Shown here: piece after piece, positions 24,168 to 32,037 of the stretch
Position numbering within the stretch: position 1 is the first letter of the stretch
Layout of the letters: the number at the start of each line of letters is the position of its first letter
Assembly: GCA_036558005.1 (NCBI GenBank)
Contig: DATBGO010000242.1
Location: forward strand, 1-64,000
Length of the DNA stretch: 64,000 bases
Direction of reading: 5' to 3'
Source: DATBGO01 sp036558005
Lineage (GTDB): Bacteria > Actinomycetota > Actinomycetes > Streptosporangiales > Streptosporangiaceae
Translations under genes and position numbers: made by a program
The notes under the pieces: generated by a model
Databases searched by the model: none
What the model saw: only the letters and a program-made list of their open reading frames with translations
Told to the model about the DNA's origin: nothing

Positions 24168-25433
24168 ATGATCGAACGACTGCGGCACGCCGCCGTCGCC
24201 GCGGTACCGGATGTCTCGCCAGCCAGCACACCGGACGCCGCGGTGGCGAGCCGCCCGTGGGCGATGGGCGATCCTGGGCCAGGCGGCCGGTTCGGGTCTT
24301 TCGGCGGGCGTTTCGTCCCCGAGGCGCTGGTGCCGGCGTGCGAGCAGCTCGAGGCGGCCTTCCGGGCGGCCTGGGCCGACGCGGGCTTCCGGGCCGGGCT
24401 AGCCGGCTTGCAGCGCTCCTACACTGGCCGGCCGACCCCGGTCACCGAGGCGGCCCGCCTGTCCGAGGCGCTGGGCGTGCGGGTGCTGCTCAAGCGAGAG
24501 GATCTCGCCCACACCGGCAGCCACAAGATCAACAACGCGCTGGGCCAGGGGCTGCTGGCCCAGCGGATCGGCAAGACCGCGCTGGTCGCCGAGACGGGCG
24601 CGGGCCAGCACGGGGTCGCCACCGCGACGGTAGCCGCGCACCTGGGCCTGGGCTGCACGGTGTACATGGGGGCGAAGGACATCGCGCGGCAGGAACTCAA
24701 CGTGTTCCGGATGGAACTGCTCGGGGCGGCCGTGGTGCCCGTCACCTCGGGGGCGCGCACGCTCAAGGACGCGACCAGCGAGGCGCTGCGGCACTGGGTA
24801 ACCACGGTGGACTCCACGCACTACTGCATCGGATCTGTGCTGGGCCCGCACCCGTACCCCTGGCTGGTGCGGGAGTTCCAGCGGGTCATCGGGGACGAGG
24901 CGCGCGCTCAGTGCGCGGAACTGCTCTCGGGAGCCGGGCCTGACGTCGTCGTCGCGTGCGTGGGCGGCGGGTCGAATGCCGCCGGGACATTCGCCGGCTT
25001 CGTCGCCACCCCGGCCCGGCTGGTCGGCGTTGAGGCCGCGGGCGGGGCGGCGGTGACCGGCGGCCGCCCCGGCGTGCTGCACGGCTCCCTGTCGTCCTTC
25101 CTGCAGGACGAGGACGGCCAGATCGCCGAGGCGCGCTCGGTTTCGGCCGGGCTCGACTACCCCGGCGTCGGCCCCGAGCATGCCTGCCTGGCCGAGTCCG
25201 GGCGCGCCGAGTACCACACCGCGACCGACGAGGAGGCCGTGGCCGCGGCCGAGTTGTGCGCCAGGACCGAGGGCATCCTGCCCGCGCTCGAGTCAGCTCA
25301 CGCGCTGGCCTGGGTGCACCGCGCCGCGCACGCCGGAGACGTGCCCGGCGGCGCGACGGTGCTGATCACCATGTCCGGCCGCGGCGACAAGGACGCCGCC
25401 TTGCTGAAGGAGCTCGTCGGTGGCCGCCGTTGA
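24168..25433 (+). CDS. trpB: tryptophan synthase beta chain
   Basis: 421 residues from ATG 24168. PLP Lys120 lies in HTGSHKINNALGQ, catalytic Glu142 in VAETGAGQHGVATAT, the phosphate loop is VGGGSNAAG, and the C-terminal GRGDKD is intact. It condenses indole (or an analogue) with serine to give tryptophan. The N-terminus is extended by about 30 residues relative to standard TrpB before RFGSFGGRFVPE. It is first gene of a three-gene operon with overlapping trpA and a GntR regulator; no trpC, trpD or trpE is near, so it is probably a specialised or second copy. Confidence 0.96.
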   Translation: MIERLRHAAVAAVPDVSPASTPDAAVASRPWAMGDPGPGGRFGSFGGRFVPEALVPACEQLEAAFRAAWADAGFRAGLAGLQRSYTGRPTPVTEAARLSEALGVRVLLKREDLAHTGSHKINNALGQGLLAQRIGKTALVAETGAGQHGVATATVAAHLGLGCTVYMGAKDIARQELNVFRMELLGAAVVPVTSGARTLKDATSEALRHWVTTVDSTHYCIGSVLGPHPYPWLVREFQRVIGDEARAQCAELLSGAGPDVVVACVGGGSNAAGTFAGFVATPARLVGVEAAGGAAVTGGRPGVLHGSLSSFLQDEDGQIAEARSVSAGLDYPGVGPEHACLAESGRAEYHTATDEEAVAAAELCARTEGILPALESAHALAWVHRAAHAGDVPGGATVLITMSGRGDKDAALLKELVGGRR

Positions 25434-26208
25434 CACCGCACTGCGCCAGGCCCGCGCTGCCGGCCGGCCCAGCCTCGTCACCTACGTCACCGGCGGGATC
25501 CGCGAGGACTGGACGGACCTGCTGGCCGCCATGATCGGGGGCGGCGCCGACGCCGTCGAGATCGGCCTGCCGTTCTCCGATCCCATGCTGGACGGCCGCA
25601 CCATCCAGCAGGCCTCGGCCGCCGCCATCAGCCGCGGGGTGAGCACGGCCGGCATCCTCGGCCAGCTCAGCGCGGCCGCCGCCGGCGACGTCCCGCTCAT
25701 CGCGATGACCTACGCCAATCACGCCTACGCCCGCGGCCTGCCCGCGTTCTGCCGCCAGCTCGCGGACGCGGGGATCAGCGGGGTGATCATCCCCGACCTG
25801 CCCGCGGTCGAGGCCGGCGACTACCTCGAGGCGGCCGGACAGGCTGGCCTGGACGCCACCCTGATGGTCACTCCCGCCACCGGGCAGGAGCAGATTAAGG
25901 CCATCGCCGGGCGCACGCGCGGTTTCCTGTATGTCATGAGCGTCATGGCCACCACAGGAAACCCGCATGAGAGCGCCGACACTTCCCGCTGGGCGGTCGC
26001 CGCCCGCGCCCGCCGCCACAGCCCCCGGCCGGTGCTGATCGGCTTCGGCATCGACACCCCCGGCCGGGCCGCGGCCGCGGCCCGGCACGCCGACGGCGTC
26101 ATCGTCGCCTCGGCGCTGATGCGCCGGGTCCTGGACGGCGCCAGCAGCGCCTGCATCGGCCGCGACGTGGCCGCCCTGCGCACCGCGCTCGACCAGGCCC
26201 GCCCGTGA
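25420..26208 (+). CDS. trpA: tryptophan synthase alpha chain, divergent
   Basis: 262 residues from GTG 25420, overlapping trpB by 14 bp. Catalytic Glu and Asp are kept in VEIGLPFSDPMLDG, and GVIIPDLPAVEAG and LIGFGIDTP are standard. Loop 6, normally SRAGVTG, reads SVMATTG, and the phosphate-site end, usually AISGSA, reads VIVASAL, so substrate handling or coupling to TrpB may differ. The enzyme cleaves indole-3-glycerol phosphate to indole. Whether it still uses that substrate is open. Confidence 0.92.
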   Translation: MAAVDTALRQARAAGRPSLVTYVTGGIREDWTDLLAAMIGGGADAVEIGLPFSDPMLDGRTIQQASAAAISRGVSTAGILGQLSAAAAGDVPLIAMTYANHAYARGLPAFCRQLADAGISGVIIPDLPAVEAGDYLEAAGQAGLDATLMVTPATGQEQIKAIAGRTRGFLYVMSVMATTGNPHESADTSRWAVAARARRHSPRPVLIGFGIDTPGRAAAAARHADGVIVASALMRRVLDGASSACIGRDVAALRTALDQARP

Positions 26209-26969
26209 ACACGGCCCGGCGGACGGCCGACGACCGGCAGCCCAAGTACCTGCGCATCCACGGCGCCCTGCGGGACCGGATCACCAGCGGCCGATGGCCG
26301 CCCGGCAGTCCGCTGCCCTCCCAGCGCGAGCTGGCCGGCGAGTTCAGCGTCAGCATCATGACCCTGCGGCAGGCACTCCAGCTGCTCGCCGACGACGGGC
26401 TCATCGACACCCGCCACGGCAGCGGCACCTACGTGGCCTCCCGGTACGCCTACGGCCTCGGTCACCTGCGCAGTTTCGCCGCCGACCTCGCCGCCCAGGG
26501 CGCGCAGATCACCACCCGGCTGCTCGCCGCGGACACCGTCGCGGCGAGCGACGACGTCGGCGCCCGCCTCGGCGCGGCCGGGCAGGTTCTCCGGCTGCGG
26601 CGCCTGCGGCTGGCCGACGGCCGGCCGGTCATCGTCCAGACGTCCTATCTCCCGGCGCGGCTGGCCGCGGCCCTGGACCCCGCCGACCTCTGCCGCCGGG
26701 GGCTGTACACCGTCCTGGCCGAGCATGGCCGCGCGATCGGCCGGACCAGCGAGACCATCACCCCCGCGGCCCTGAGCGCCCGCGATGCTCGCGACCTCGA
26801 CCGGCCCGAGGCCAGCCCGGCACTGCTCAGCCACCAGGTCAGCTTCACCACCGCCGACCTCCCTGTCGTCGACGACCACGCGCTGCTGGCCGGGGACAGC
26901 GTGGCCATCACCGCGAACCGGGCGGCCGGCCACCTCGACGTCCACTACACGCTCGCTACCACCCGCTGA
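26205..26969 (+). CDS. GntR-family regulator, HutC subfamily
   Basis: 254 residues. N-terminal winged helix (KYLRIHGALRDRITSGRWPPGSPLPSQRELA...SIMTLRQALQLL...RHGSGTYVA) and a UTRA ligand domain (VLRLRRLRLADGRPVIVQTSYLP...LSHQVSFTTADLPVVDDHALLAGD). The GTG start overlaps the trpA stop by 4 bp. HutC-type regulators bind a pathway metabolite through UTRA and release DNA. As third gene of the operon it most likely represses it through the dyad at 24137-24156; the ligand may be indole, tryptophan or an analogue. Confidence 0.93.
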   Translation: MNTARRTADDRQPKYLRIHGALRDRITSGRWPPGSPLPSQRELAGEFSVSIMTLRQALQLLADDGLIDTRHGSGTYVASRYAYGLGHLRSFAADLAAQGAQITTRLLAADTVAASDDVGARLGAAGQVLRLRRLRLADGRPVIVQTSYLPARLAAALDPADLCRRGLYTVLAEHGRAIGRTSETITPAALSARDARDLDRPEASPALLSHQVSFTTADLPVVDDHALLAGDSVAITANRAAGHLDVHYTLATTR

Positions 26970-27155
26970 GCGGAGCGGGAGCCGCCCGGCGGCAAGGCGG
27001 CCGGGGGAGGCCGGTGCGGCCAGCCCGCCAGCCCGGCCAGGTGGCGCGGCGAGTTGGCGAGGTGCTCAGGGCCGGCCTACTGGCGCCGCCCTGCGGCATA
27101 CCTGGACGTGCATTTCCGCCGCGGAATGTCACTCCAGCGTTCGCGAAGCTGGGGT

Positions 27156-27545
27156 TCAGGGGGAGGCTTGCGCAAGTCGAAGCCGCTTCTCGATCCCGTC
27201 GACGTCGAGCTGTCCCGCAGCCACGGACATGGTCAGATCGAACGCGTCGTCGTCGGTCAGGTCCAGAACGTAGCCATTGATCCGCAAGAAGACAACCGTG
27301 GCCAGGAGGGCGAGCCGCTTGTTGCCGTCAACGAGCGAGTGGTTTCCGGCGAGCGAGTGCATGAGCGCAGCTGCCTTCCCGGTGAGCGCCGGATAGGCAT
27401 CCTGGCCGAAGAAGCTGGCCCGCGGGCGGTGACAGGCTGAATCGAGCAGGCCAAGGTCCCTGACAGGGCCGACTCCCAGCGCGTTCACCAGATCTAGCAG
27501 ATCCTCCAGGCTGAGGTACTCGGTACTTGAAGCCGGATCTGTCAC
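27156..27545 (-). CDS. doc: Doc-type toxin (Fic fold kinase)
   Basis: 129 residues. The Fic/Doc signature HSLVDGNKRLAL begins at His69, with the Doc-like Asp-Gly-Asn-Lys-Arg. Upstream ALMHSLAGNH and downstream INGYVLDLTDDDAFDLTMSVAAGQLD complete the fold. Doc phosphorylates EF-Tu and stops translation; the antitoxin completes or covers the site. The start overlaps the antitoxin stop by 4 bp. Intact by inspection. Confidence 0.93.
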   Translation of the reverse strand: MTDPASSTEYLSLEDLLDLVNALGVGPVRDLGLLDSACHRPRASFFGQDAYPALTGKAAALMHSLAGNHSLVDGNKRLALLATVVFLRINGYVLDLTDDDAFDLTMSVAAGQLDVDGIEKRLRLAQASP

Positions 27546-27748
27546 GCGCGGCCAAGCCTGTCCAGAACATCACCCCATCGGCCGAGCGTTTCGCCAGTCG
27601 CCTCTCGCACGCGATCGGTGTGCGCTAGCTCGCGGGCGCTACGCCTGATCGCTCGCAGAGCGGCCTCATGAAGGGAGACATGCTCCGCCTCGGCCAGAGC
27701 CTTCAGCAGTGCGCCGTCTTCGTCATCAAGCCGCAGATTCATGGCCAT
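27542..27748 (-). CDS. antitoxin, ribbon-helix-helix type, partner of Doc
   Basis: 68 residues from ATG 27748. MNLRLDDEDGALLKALAEAEHVSLHEAALRAIRRSA is a classic CopG/Arc ribbon-helix-helix domain; the C-terminal VREATGETLGRWGDVLDRLG is the toxin-binding tail. It differs from the usual Phd partner of Doc but is common with Doc in actinobacteria. An internal ATG at 27742 is also possible. It should bind the paired TGGTACCA sites immediately upstream. Confidence 0.88.
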   Translation of the reverse strand: MAMNLRLDDEDGALLKALAEAEHVSLHEAALRAIRRSARELAHTDRVREATGETLGRWGDVLDRLGRA

Positions 27749-27755
27749 GACATCA

Positions 27756-27774
27756 TGGTACCAAAGTGGTACCA
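27756..27774. promoter_or_regulatory. paired palindromic operator of the doc module
   Basis: TGGTACCA (27756-27763) and TGGTACCA (27767-27774), each a perfect 8-bp palindrome, with an 11-bp period. They lie just upstream of the antitoxin start, fitting two RHH dimers on one helix face. Confidence 0.75.
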
Positions 27775-27782
27775 CATCGAAA

Positions 27783-27923
27783 GAATAGGTGATGAAGCAT
27801 CCCCACCCCGAGTTCGCGTATCGCCGCGCTCCACTCGTACACCTGGCAGTCGATTCCCGCCTCGTGCACCATCAGCGCCGTCGCCAGCCCTCCGATCCCG
27901 TCCCTGGCGATCACGACCCTCAT
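27783..27923 (-). pseudogene. N-terminal fragment of an FAD-dependent monooxygenase
   Basis: From ATG 27923 the frame reads MRVVIARDGIGGLATALMVH then EAGIDCQVYEWSAAIRELGVGM before drifting. This is the first 45 residues of a kynurenine-monooxygenase-like flavoprotein, where MRVVIAGAGIGG...GIDCQVYEQS...IRELGVGI would be normal. The dinucleotide-binding GxGxxG is damaged (GAG became RDG) and everything after about residue 45 is gone, replaced by the toxin-antitoxin promoter. Its start overlaps the GNAT stop, so an operon once continued here and was cut, probably by arrival of the doc module. Confidence 0.75.
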
Positions 27924-28456
27924 CACGCAATTTGCTTGTGATAGATGACGAAGTCGCATGGCGTCGCAAGGAGCGGCGCGAGTTCGGGATAGCTGTCCTC
28001 GAAATGCCCAGTCCGCACCGGGCGGTAGCCGATGCGGGTGTACCAAGCCTTCAGGAACTCCTTGCTCGGGTGGGTCCAGTGTCGCGGCATCAGGACCTCA
28101 AGCTGGATCGTGTCCAAGCACTGCTCGTGACTCCAGCGCTCGGCGAACCGGACGAGCGCGCGGCCGACGCCGGTGCCGCGGTGAGCGGGGTCGGCGACCA
28201 GCATCCCGAATTCGCCCTCGCCGGTGGCCAGCCGCTGGATCCGTACCGCGCCGATGAGTCGCTCCTCCGCTCGGGCGACCGCGATCTGCCCCGCGGCGAT
28301 CAGGTCCGCGATCTCTGCGGGCGTCGTGCGAGGCGCACCGTCCGCCCAGAGTCCTTCCTCGGCGACCGCGTACACGCGGTTGACGAGGCCGGCGAGTTCG
28401 TGGATCAGGGCCGTGTTCCTGGCGTCAGCCGCCCCCGCGATCCGGACGTCGATCAT
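27923..28456 (-). CDS. GNAT-family N-acetyltransferase
   Basis: 177 residues from ATG 28456 behind an excellent AAAGGAG. Acetyl-CoA motif A is visible in FGMLVADPAHRGTGVGRALVRFAE (R-G-x-G-x-G/A). An upstream in-frame ATG at 28525 is less likely because of the ribosome site. The protein acetylates a small molecule or N-terminus of unknown identity. Its stop overlaps the start of the broken flavoprotein gene, so the two were co-translated before decay. Confidence 0.88.
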   Translation of the reverse strand: MIDVRIAGAADARNTALIHELAGLVNRVYAVAEEGLWADGAPRTTPAEIADLIAAGQIAVARAEERLIGAVRIQRLATGEGEFGMLVADPAHRGTGVGRALVRFAERWSHEQCLDTIQLEVLMPRHWTHPSKEFLKAWYTRIGYRPVRTGHFEDSYPELAPLLATPCDFVIYHKQIA

Positions 28457-28618
28457 GAGTCGGCTCCTTTCCGGCGTCAGAGCGCGGCGAGGACCTCGTC
28501 GGCGACTGCGACCTCCAGTCGGCACCGGGCAGCCCGCGATTATCTAGCGGGTTCATGGGCTACTTCAAATGCAATGTCGTCCCACGATGGCAACCTCCAC
28601 CGTCGACAGGTCATCGAA

Positions 28619-29686
28619 CTACGGCTTTGTCCCGACCACGGCACCGTTCGCCCCTGGTGCCTCGAACCAGACGGTGCGGACGTCCTGGTAACCGACGTCG
28701 TGCAGCCAGCGCGTGTACTCGGTGGGTGTGTAGTTGCGGCCCTCCGTCTCGACGAGCATGTTGAGGCTCATCAACGCCGCGGGTGGAGGTCCGGTGCGCT
28801 CGTCGTTGACAAGCAGCTCGGCGATGACCAGTCGGCCGCCGCTGGGCAGGGCCGCCCAGCACTTCTGGAGGATCGCCCGGCAACGGTCCTCGGCCCAGTC
28901 GTGCAGGATCATGGACAGCAGAATCGTGTCGTGGCCGTCGGGCAACCAGGCGTCGACGAAGAAGTCGCCAGCCACCGTCTCGATCCGCTCCGAAAGGCCC
29001 GCTTCCTCGACCTTTTCGGCCGCGATGTGGGCGACCAGGGGCAGGTCATAGACTGTCGCGGTCATTCTCGGGTAGAGCCGGCACAGCTCGATGTCAAACG
29101 CCCCGGAGCCCCCGCCGACGTCAAGCAGCCTGTCGGTGGCGCTCAGGTCCACGGCACCGCCCAGGATACGGGCGGTGAATGTCGAGAGCGAGTGCATCGC
29201 CTCCCAGAACACCGACAGAAGCTGGGGATCCTCACCCGCGAAGAGGGAATCCTGTCGGTCCGGGTCCCAGGTCGTGGGACGGTTTGTGCGGATCGCCTCG
29301 GTCAGCTTGCACCACCCGGGGTACAGCCGCTGGTCGAGCATTTGCACCCAGCCACCGAAGTAGTAGGGCTTGCCGCGGACCAGGAACTCCTCGGCAAGCG
29401 GGCTGTTGACGTAGCGGCCGTCGCTCTTCGCGAGCAACCCGAGTGCGGCGCACCCCGTGAGCAGCATCTCCGCCGGTCGCTCCTCGATCTCGAGCTGCCC
29501 GGCAAGCCCTTCAATCGTCGTACCAGCAGTGCCGGACAGGCGGGAGAAGAGGTCGAACTCGTGGGCCGCAGCGAGCGTCTTGAAGGCCCAGAAGCCGGTT
29601 GCCAGTTGCATCAGCGGGATGGGCGACAAGGCCCGCGCCGTGTTCGTGGTGCCGGGTCGTCCACGTCGGGTAGTGTCGTCGGTCAT
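28619..29686 (-). CDS. O-methyltransferase, plant/actinomycete family 2
   Basis: 355 residues. N-terminal dimerisation/winged-helix domain (LMQLATGFWAFKTLAAAHEFDLFSRL) and a C-terminal SAM domain with LLDVGGGSGAFDIELC, VYDLPLV, and the catalytic-base region SMILHDWAEDRC (His-Asp). Such enzymes methylate phenolic or enolic hydroxyls in secondary metabolites (MmcR, TcmO-like). ATG 29686 is used; GTG 29695 is in frame and neither has a good ribosome site. No biosynthetic core gene is adjacent, so it may act in resistance or be a cluster remnant. Confidence 0.92.
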   Translation of the reverse strand: MTDDTTRRGRPGTTNTARALSPIPLMQLATGFWAFKTLAAAHEFDLFSRLSGTAGTTIEGLAGQLEIEERPAEMLLTGCAALGLLAKSDGRYVNSPLAEEFLVRGKPYYFGGWVQMLDQRLYPGWCKLTEAIRTNRPTTWDPDRQDSLFAGEDPQLLSVFWEAMHSLSTFTARILGGAVDLSATDRLLDVGGGSGAFDIELCRLYPRMTATVYDLPLVAHIAAEKVEEAGLSERIETVAGDFFVDAWLPDGHDTILLSMILHDWAEDRCRAILQKCWAALPSGGRLVIAELLVNDERTGPPPAALMSLNMLVETEGRNYTPTEYTRWLHDVGYQDVRTVWFEAPGANGAVVGTKP

Positions 29687-29863
29687 CCTTGCCACTCAGC
29701 TCGGGTGCCGGCCGATGCCACATCTGCCTGCCAGCGTGCGCGAGGATGTCTCCGGCGGACGATGCTGCATGCGCGGTCGCCTGCAGCTTCCGTTTGTGCA
29801 TTGTGCTCGAGTGTCATGGTCCGAGCATGCCGCCGCCCGGCGGCCGAAGACCACGCCCGTTCG

Positions 29864-30538
29864 CTATCGCCGAACGGATCGCGCAACGCGTTCGGCTGTA
29901 CCGGCGATCGCGCGGGCGTACTCGTCACGCCGCGCCCTGAACCGATCGCTCGGCGCGCAGAGCGCGAGGGCGGCGGTCGCCGGCCCATCGCTCAGGCGCA
30001 GTGGGGCGGCGGCGCAATCCACCCCATCAAGAGCGCGTTGCGGCCCGACCGCATGCCCGCGGCGCCGCACACGCTCTGCCTCATCCGGGTCAAGCCCGCT
30101 GCCGGCGTCGCCGGCGCGATCTGCCAGCAGCACCGTGCCGGGCGGCGTGAGGTCCGCGGCGACTGGCCCAGCCGGTGCTGCTACGCCGCGCGGCGGGCGC
30201 TCGCTGATGACGTACAGGACGCGGCCGCGGTCCCATGCCGCGACATGAACCGTCTCGCCGAAGTGGCTCGCCAGCCGGCGAGCGGTCACCACGACCACCT
30301 CGCCGTACCCGCTCGTCGCCAGCATCGTCCGCGCAAGATGCACCGTCCGCCATCCGAGCCGGTAGCGGCCGCACGGCAATCGCTCAATGAGCCCGACGCT
30401 GGCAAGCTCGGCCAGCAGCGCATGCGCAGTGGACTTGGCGATCCTCAGCTCATCCGCCACCTCGGTCGGGCCCCAGTCCGGCCGCTCGACCGAGAAGAGG
30501 TCGAGCACCAAGGCCGCCTTGCGGACGCTTGCGGGCAT
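29864..30538 (-). CDS. IclR-family transcriptional regulator
   Basis: 224 residues. N-terminal winged helix (SVRKAALVLDLFSVERPDWGPTEVADELRIAKSTAHALLAELASVGLIER) and C-terminal effector domain (ASHFGETVHVAAWDRGRVLYV, ALDGVDCAAAPLRL). It is short for the family (usually about 250): the effector domain lacks some residues between the TPPGTVLLAD and RAGDAGSG segments. It lies upstream of and in line with the O-methyltransferase gene (177-bp gap), a likely target. Confidence 0.88.
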   Translation of the reverse strand: MPASVRKAALVLDLFSVERPDWGPTEVADELRIAKSTAHALLAELASVGLIERLPCGRYRLGWRTVHLARTMLATSGYGEVVVVTARRLASHFGETVHVAAWDRGRVLYVISERPPRGVAAPAGPVAADLTPPGTVLLADRAGDAGSGLDPDEAERVRRRGHAVGPQRALDGVDCAAAPLRLSDGPATAALALCAPSDRFRARRDEYARAIAGTAERVARSVRR

Positions 30539-30852
30539 TCAGCGATTGTAGCCGTCCGCAAATTCGGCGTGCCCTGCCCGACGTCCCCGTTGCTCCGGTC
30601 CCTCCTGCCCCTCCGAGTCCATCCAGTCGGGTGGCCAGGAGGAATCTCACCCCTCGGCTCCCACTGACCGAGCGTGACAGCCTCCCGTCACACGGATCGG
30701 CAAGCCGAGGCCGACCTCGTGTTCGGGATGGCCGCATTGGCGCGCGGACGGCTTACGGGCTGGGGTTGGATCTGTGAGAGGTTGGCTCCCCAGACAGCCA
30801 TAAGCGCCAGCTCTCACACTCGAGGAGAAGGCCCTGACCTGCACAAACTCTG
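30539..30852. other. non-coding region between iclR-type gene and tRNA-Pro
   Basis: About 310 bp on the 3' side of the tRNA gene. No credible gene in any frame. A short GTGAC/GTCAC dyad lies near 30674-30691. Such tRNA 3' flanks are common integration sites, but I see no integrase or a duplicated tRNA end in the window. Confidence 0.5.
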
Positions 30853-30926
30853 TCGGGACGGCGGGATTTGAACCCGCGACCCCTTGACCCCCAGTCAAGT
30901 GCCCTACCAAGCTGGGCCACGTCCCG
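30853..30926 (-). tRNA. tRNA-Pro (anticodon GGG)
   Basis: Read on the reverse strand, the acceptor stem CGGGACG pairs with CGTCCCG followed by discriminator A. The anticodon stem CTTGA/TCAAG holds loop CTGGGGG, giving anticodon GGG. The T arm is GCGGG-TTCAAAT-CCCGC. CCA is not encoded. Length 74 nt. Confidence 0.97.
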
Positions 30927-31180
30927 GTGCTAGCACCTGCCCGCGTGTTCCTGCGGGCGTACTCACCTTAGCGCAGGACGGGGCTGGCGCGGTCGTCGCG
31001 GTGATCTAGCCGCCGGACCGGGACCTTCTGGCGGGCACCACGCACCCGGGCTGATCGTTTGACTGGGCGTACGCGGGGGGCATGACGTAGGCGTACCTAA
31101 CGTGGCGGCCAGGTCTGGACGTGCTCACGACCGTCTGAGCGGGGCACCATCACCAGATCATCAGGGCGGCGGGAACGAGC

Positions 31181-32029
31181 ATGCGGGGACAGCCTGGCGA
31201 CGGCGGACGTGCTCAGGGGCCGGCGACGGTCCCGCTCACCGTGCCGCCCGGGCCGCGTCCGCCGGGCTGGCCGCCGGCTGGCCGGCCCCGGCCGCGGCGG
31301 GGCCGGCGGGTGCTGCGCTGGGCCGCGGGCCTCGTCGCCATGGTGGCGGCCGTCGCGATCATCGCGTTCACCGCGCTGATGGTGCTCACCCCGTCGGTGG
31401 GCAGCGCCCGGCAGCTCGCGGCCGAGCAGGCGCATGCGCACGGCGCGGTCTACCCGGGGCCGCCGGTGCCGCGGAAGTTCTCCGCCTCCCTGGTCGCCAC
31501 CGAGGACAAGCGGTTCTACACCGAACCGGGGATCGACCTGTACGCGTTCGCCCGGGTGGCGGGCGGCTACCTGACCGGCGGCAAGTTCGAGGGCGGGGCG
31601 ACGCTGTACCAGCAGCTGGCCAAGCTGCTCTACACCGGCGGGCAGTCCACCTTCGGCAACGAGCCGGAACAGGTCGCGCTCGCGATCAAGCTCGACTTCA
31701 GCTACACCAAGCAGCAGATCCTGCAGATGTACGCCGGGATCGTCTACTTCGGCCACGGGTATTACGGGCTGGCGGCGGCCAGCTGCGGCTACTTCGGGGT
31801 GCGGCCGTCCGGCCTGTCCTGGCCCGAGGCCGCGATGCTGGCCGGGCTGGTGCAGGGCCCGTCAGTGGACGACCCGCTGCGGCACCCGGCAGCGGCCCGG
31901 GACCGGCAGCTGCACGTGCTCAGCAGGCTGGTGGCGACCGGCGTGCTCAGCCCGGAGCGGGCGGCCGCCGCGCGGGCGGTGCCGCTGGACGCGATGCTCG
32001 GCCACGGCGCGGGCAGCTGCCAGGGGTGA
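31181..32029 (+). CDS. monofunctional GT51 peptidoglycan glycosyltransferase-like protein
   Basis: 282 residues: basic proline-rich cytoplasmic start (1-45), one membrane anchor (RWAAGLVAMVAAVAIIAFTALMV), then a transglycosylase domain. Recognisable GT51 motifs are ATEDKRFYTEPGID (standard EDxxFxxHxG), GGATLYQQLAKLLY (standard GxSTxxQQ), and KLDFSYTKQQILQMYAGIVYFGHGYYG. The catalytic Glu of EDK is kept, but the following His is Glu and the Ser of GxST is Ala. No transpeptidase domain follows. It could polymerise lipid II or be a specialised variant. Confidence 0.88.
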   Translation: MRGQPGDGGRAQGPATVPLTVPPGPRPPGWPPAGRPRPRRGRRVLRWAAGLVAMVAAVAIIAFTALMVLTPSVGSARQLAAEQAHAHGAVYPGPPVPRKFSASLVATEDKRFYTEPGIDLYAFARVAGGYLTGGKFEGGATLYQQLAKLLYTGGQSTFGNEPEQVALAIKLDFSYTKQQILQMYAGIVYFGHGYYGLAAASCGYFGVRPSGLSWPEAAMLAGLVQGPSVDDPLRHPAAARDRQLHVLSRLVATGVLSPERAAAARAVPLDAMLGHGAGSCQG

Positions 32030-32037
32030 AGCGCGGG

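Noticed and set aside
27668..30667. 999-codon + strand open frame across the doc-iclR region
   Set aside because: It crosses several well-supported reverse-strand genes and has low-complexity Arg/Pro composition; a shadow frame.
30853..30926. tRNA-Pro as the attachment site of an integrative element
   Set aside because: No integrase, no repeated tRNA 3' end and no element-like gene set within the window.
31097..31756. Reverse-strand frame opposite the GT51 gene
   Set aside because: Composition of an antisense shadow with no family resemblance; GT51 motifs are on the + strand.
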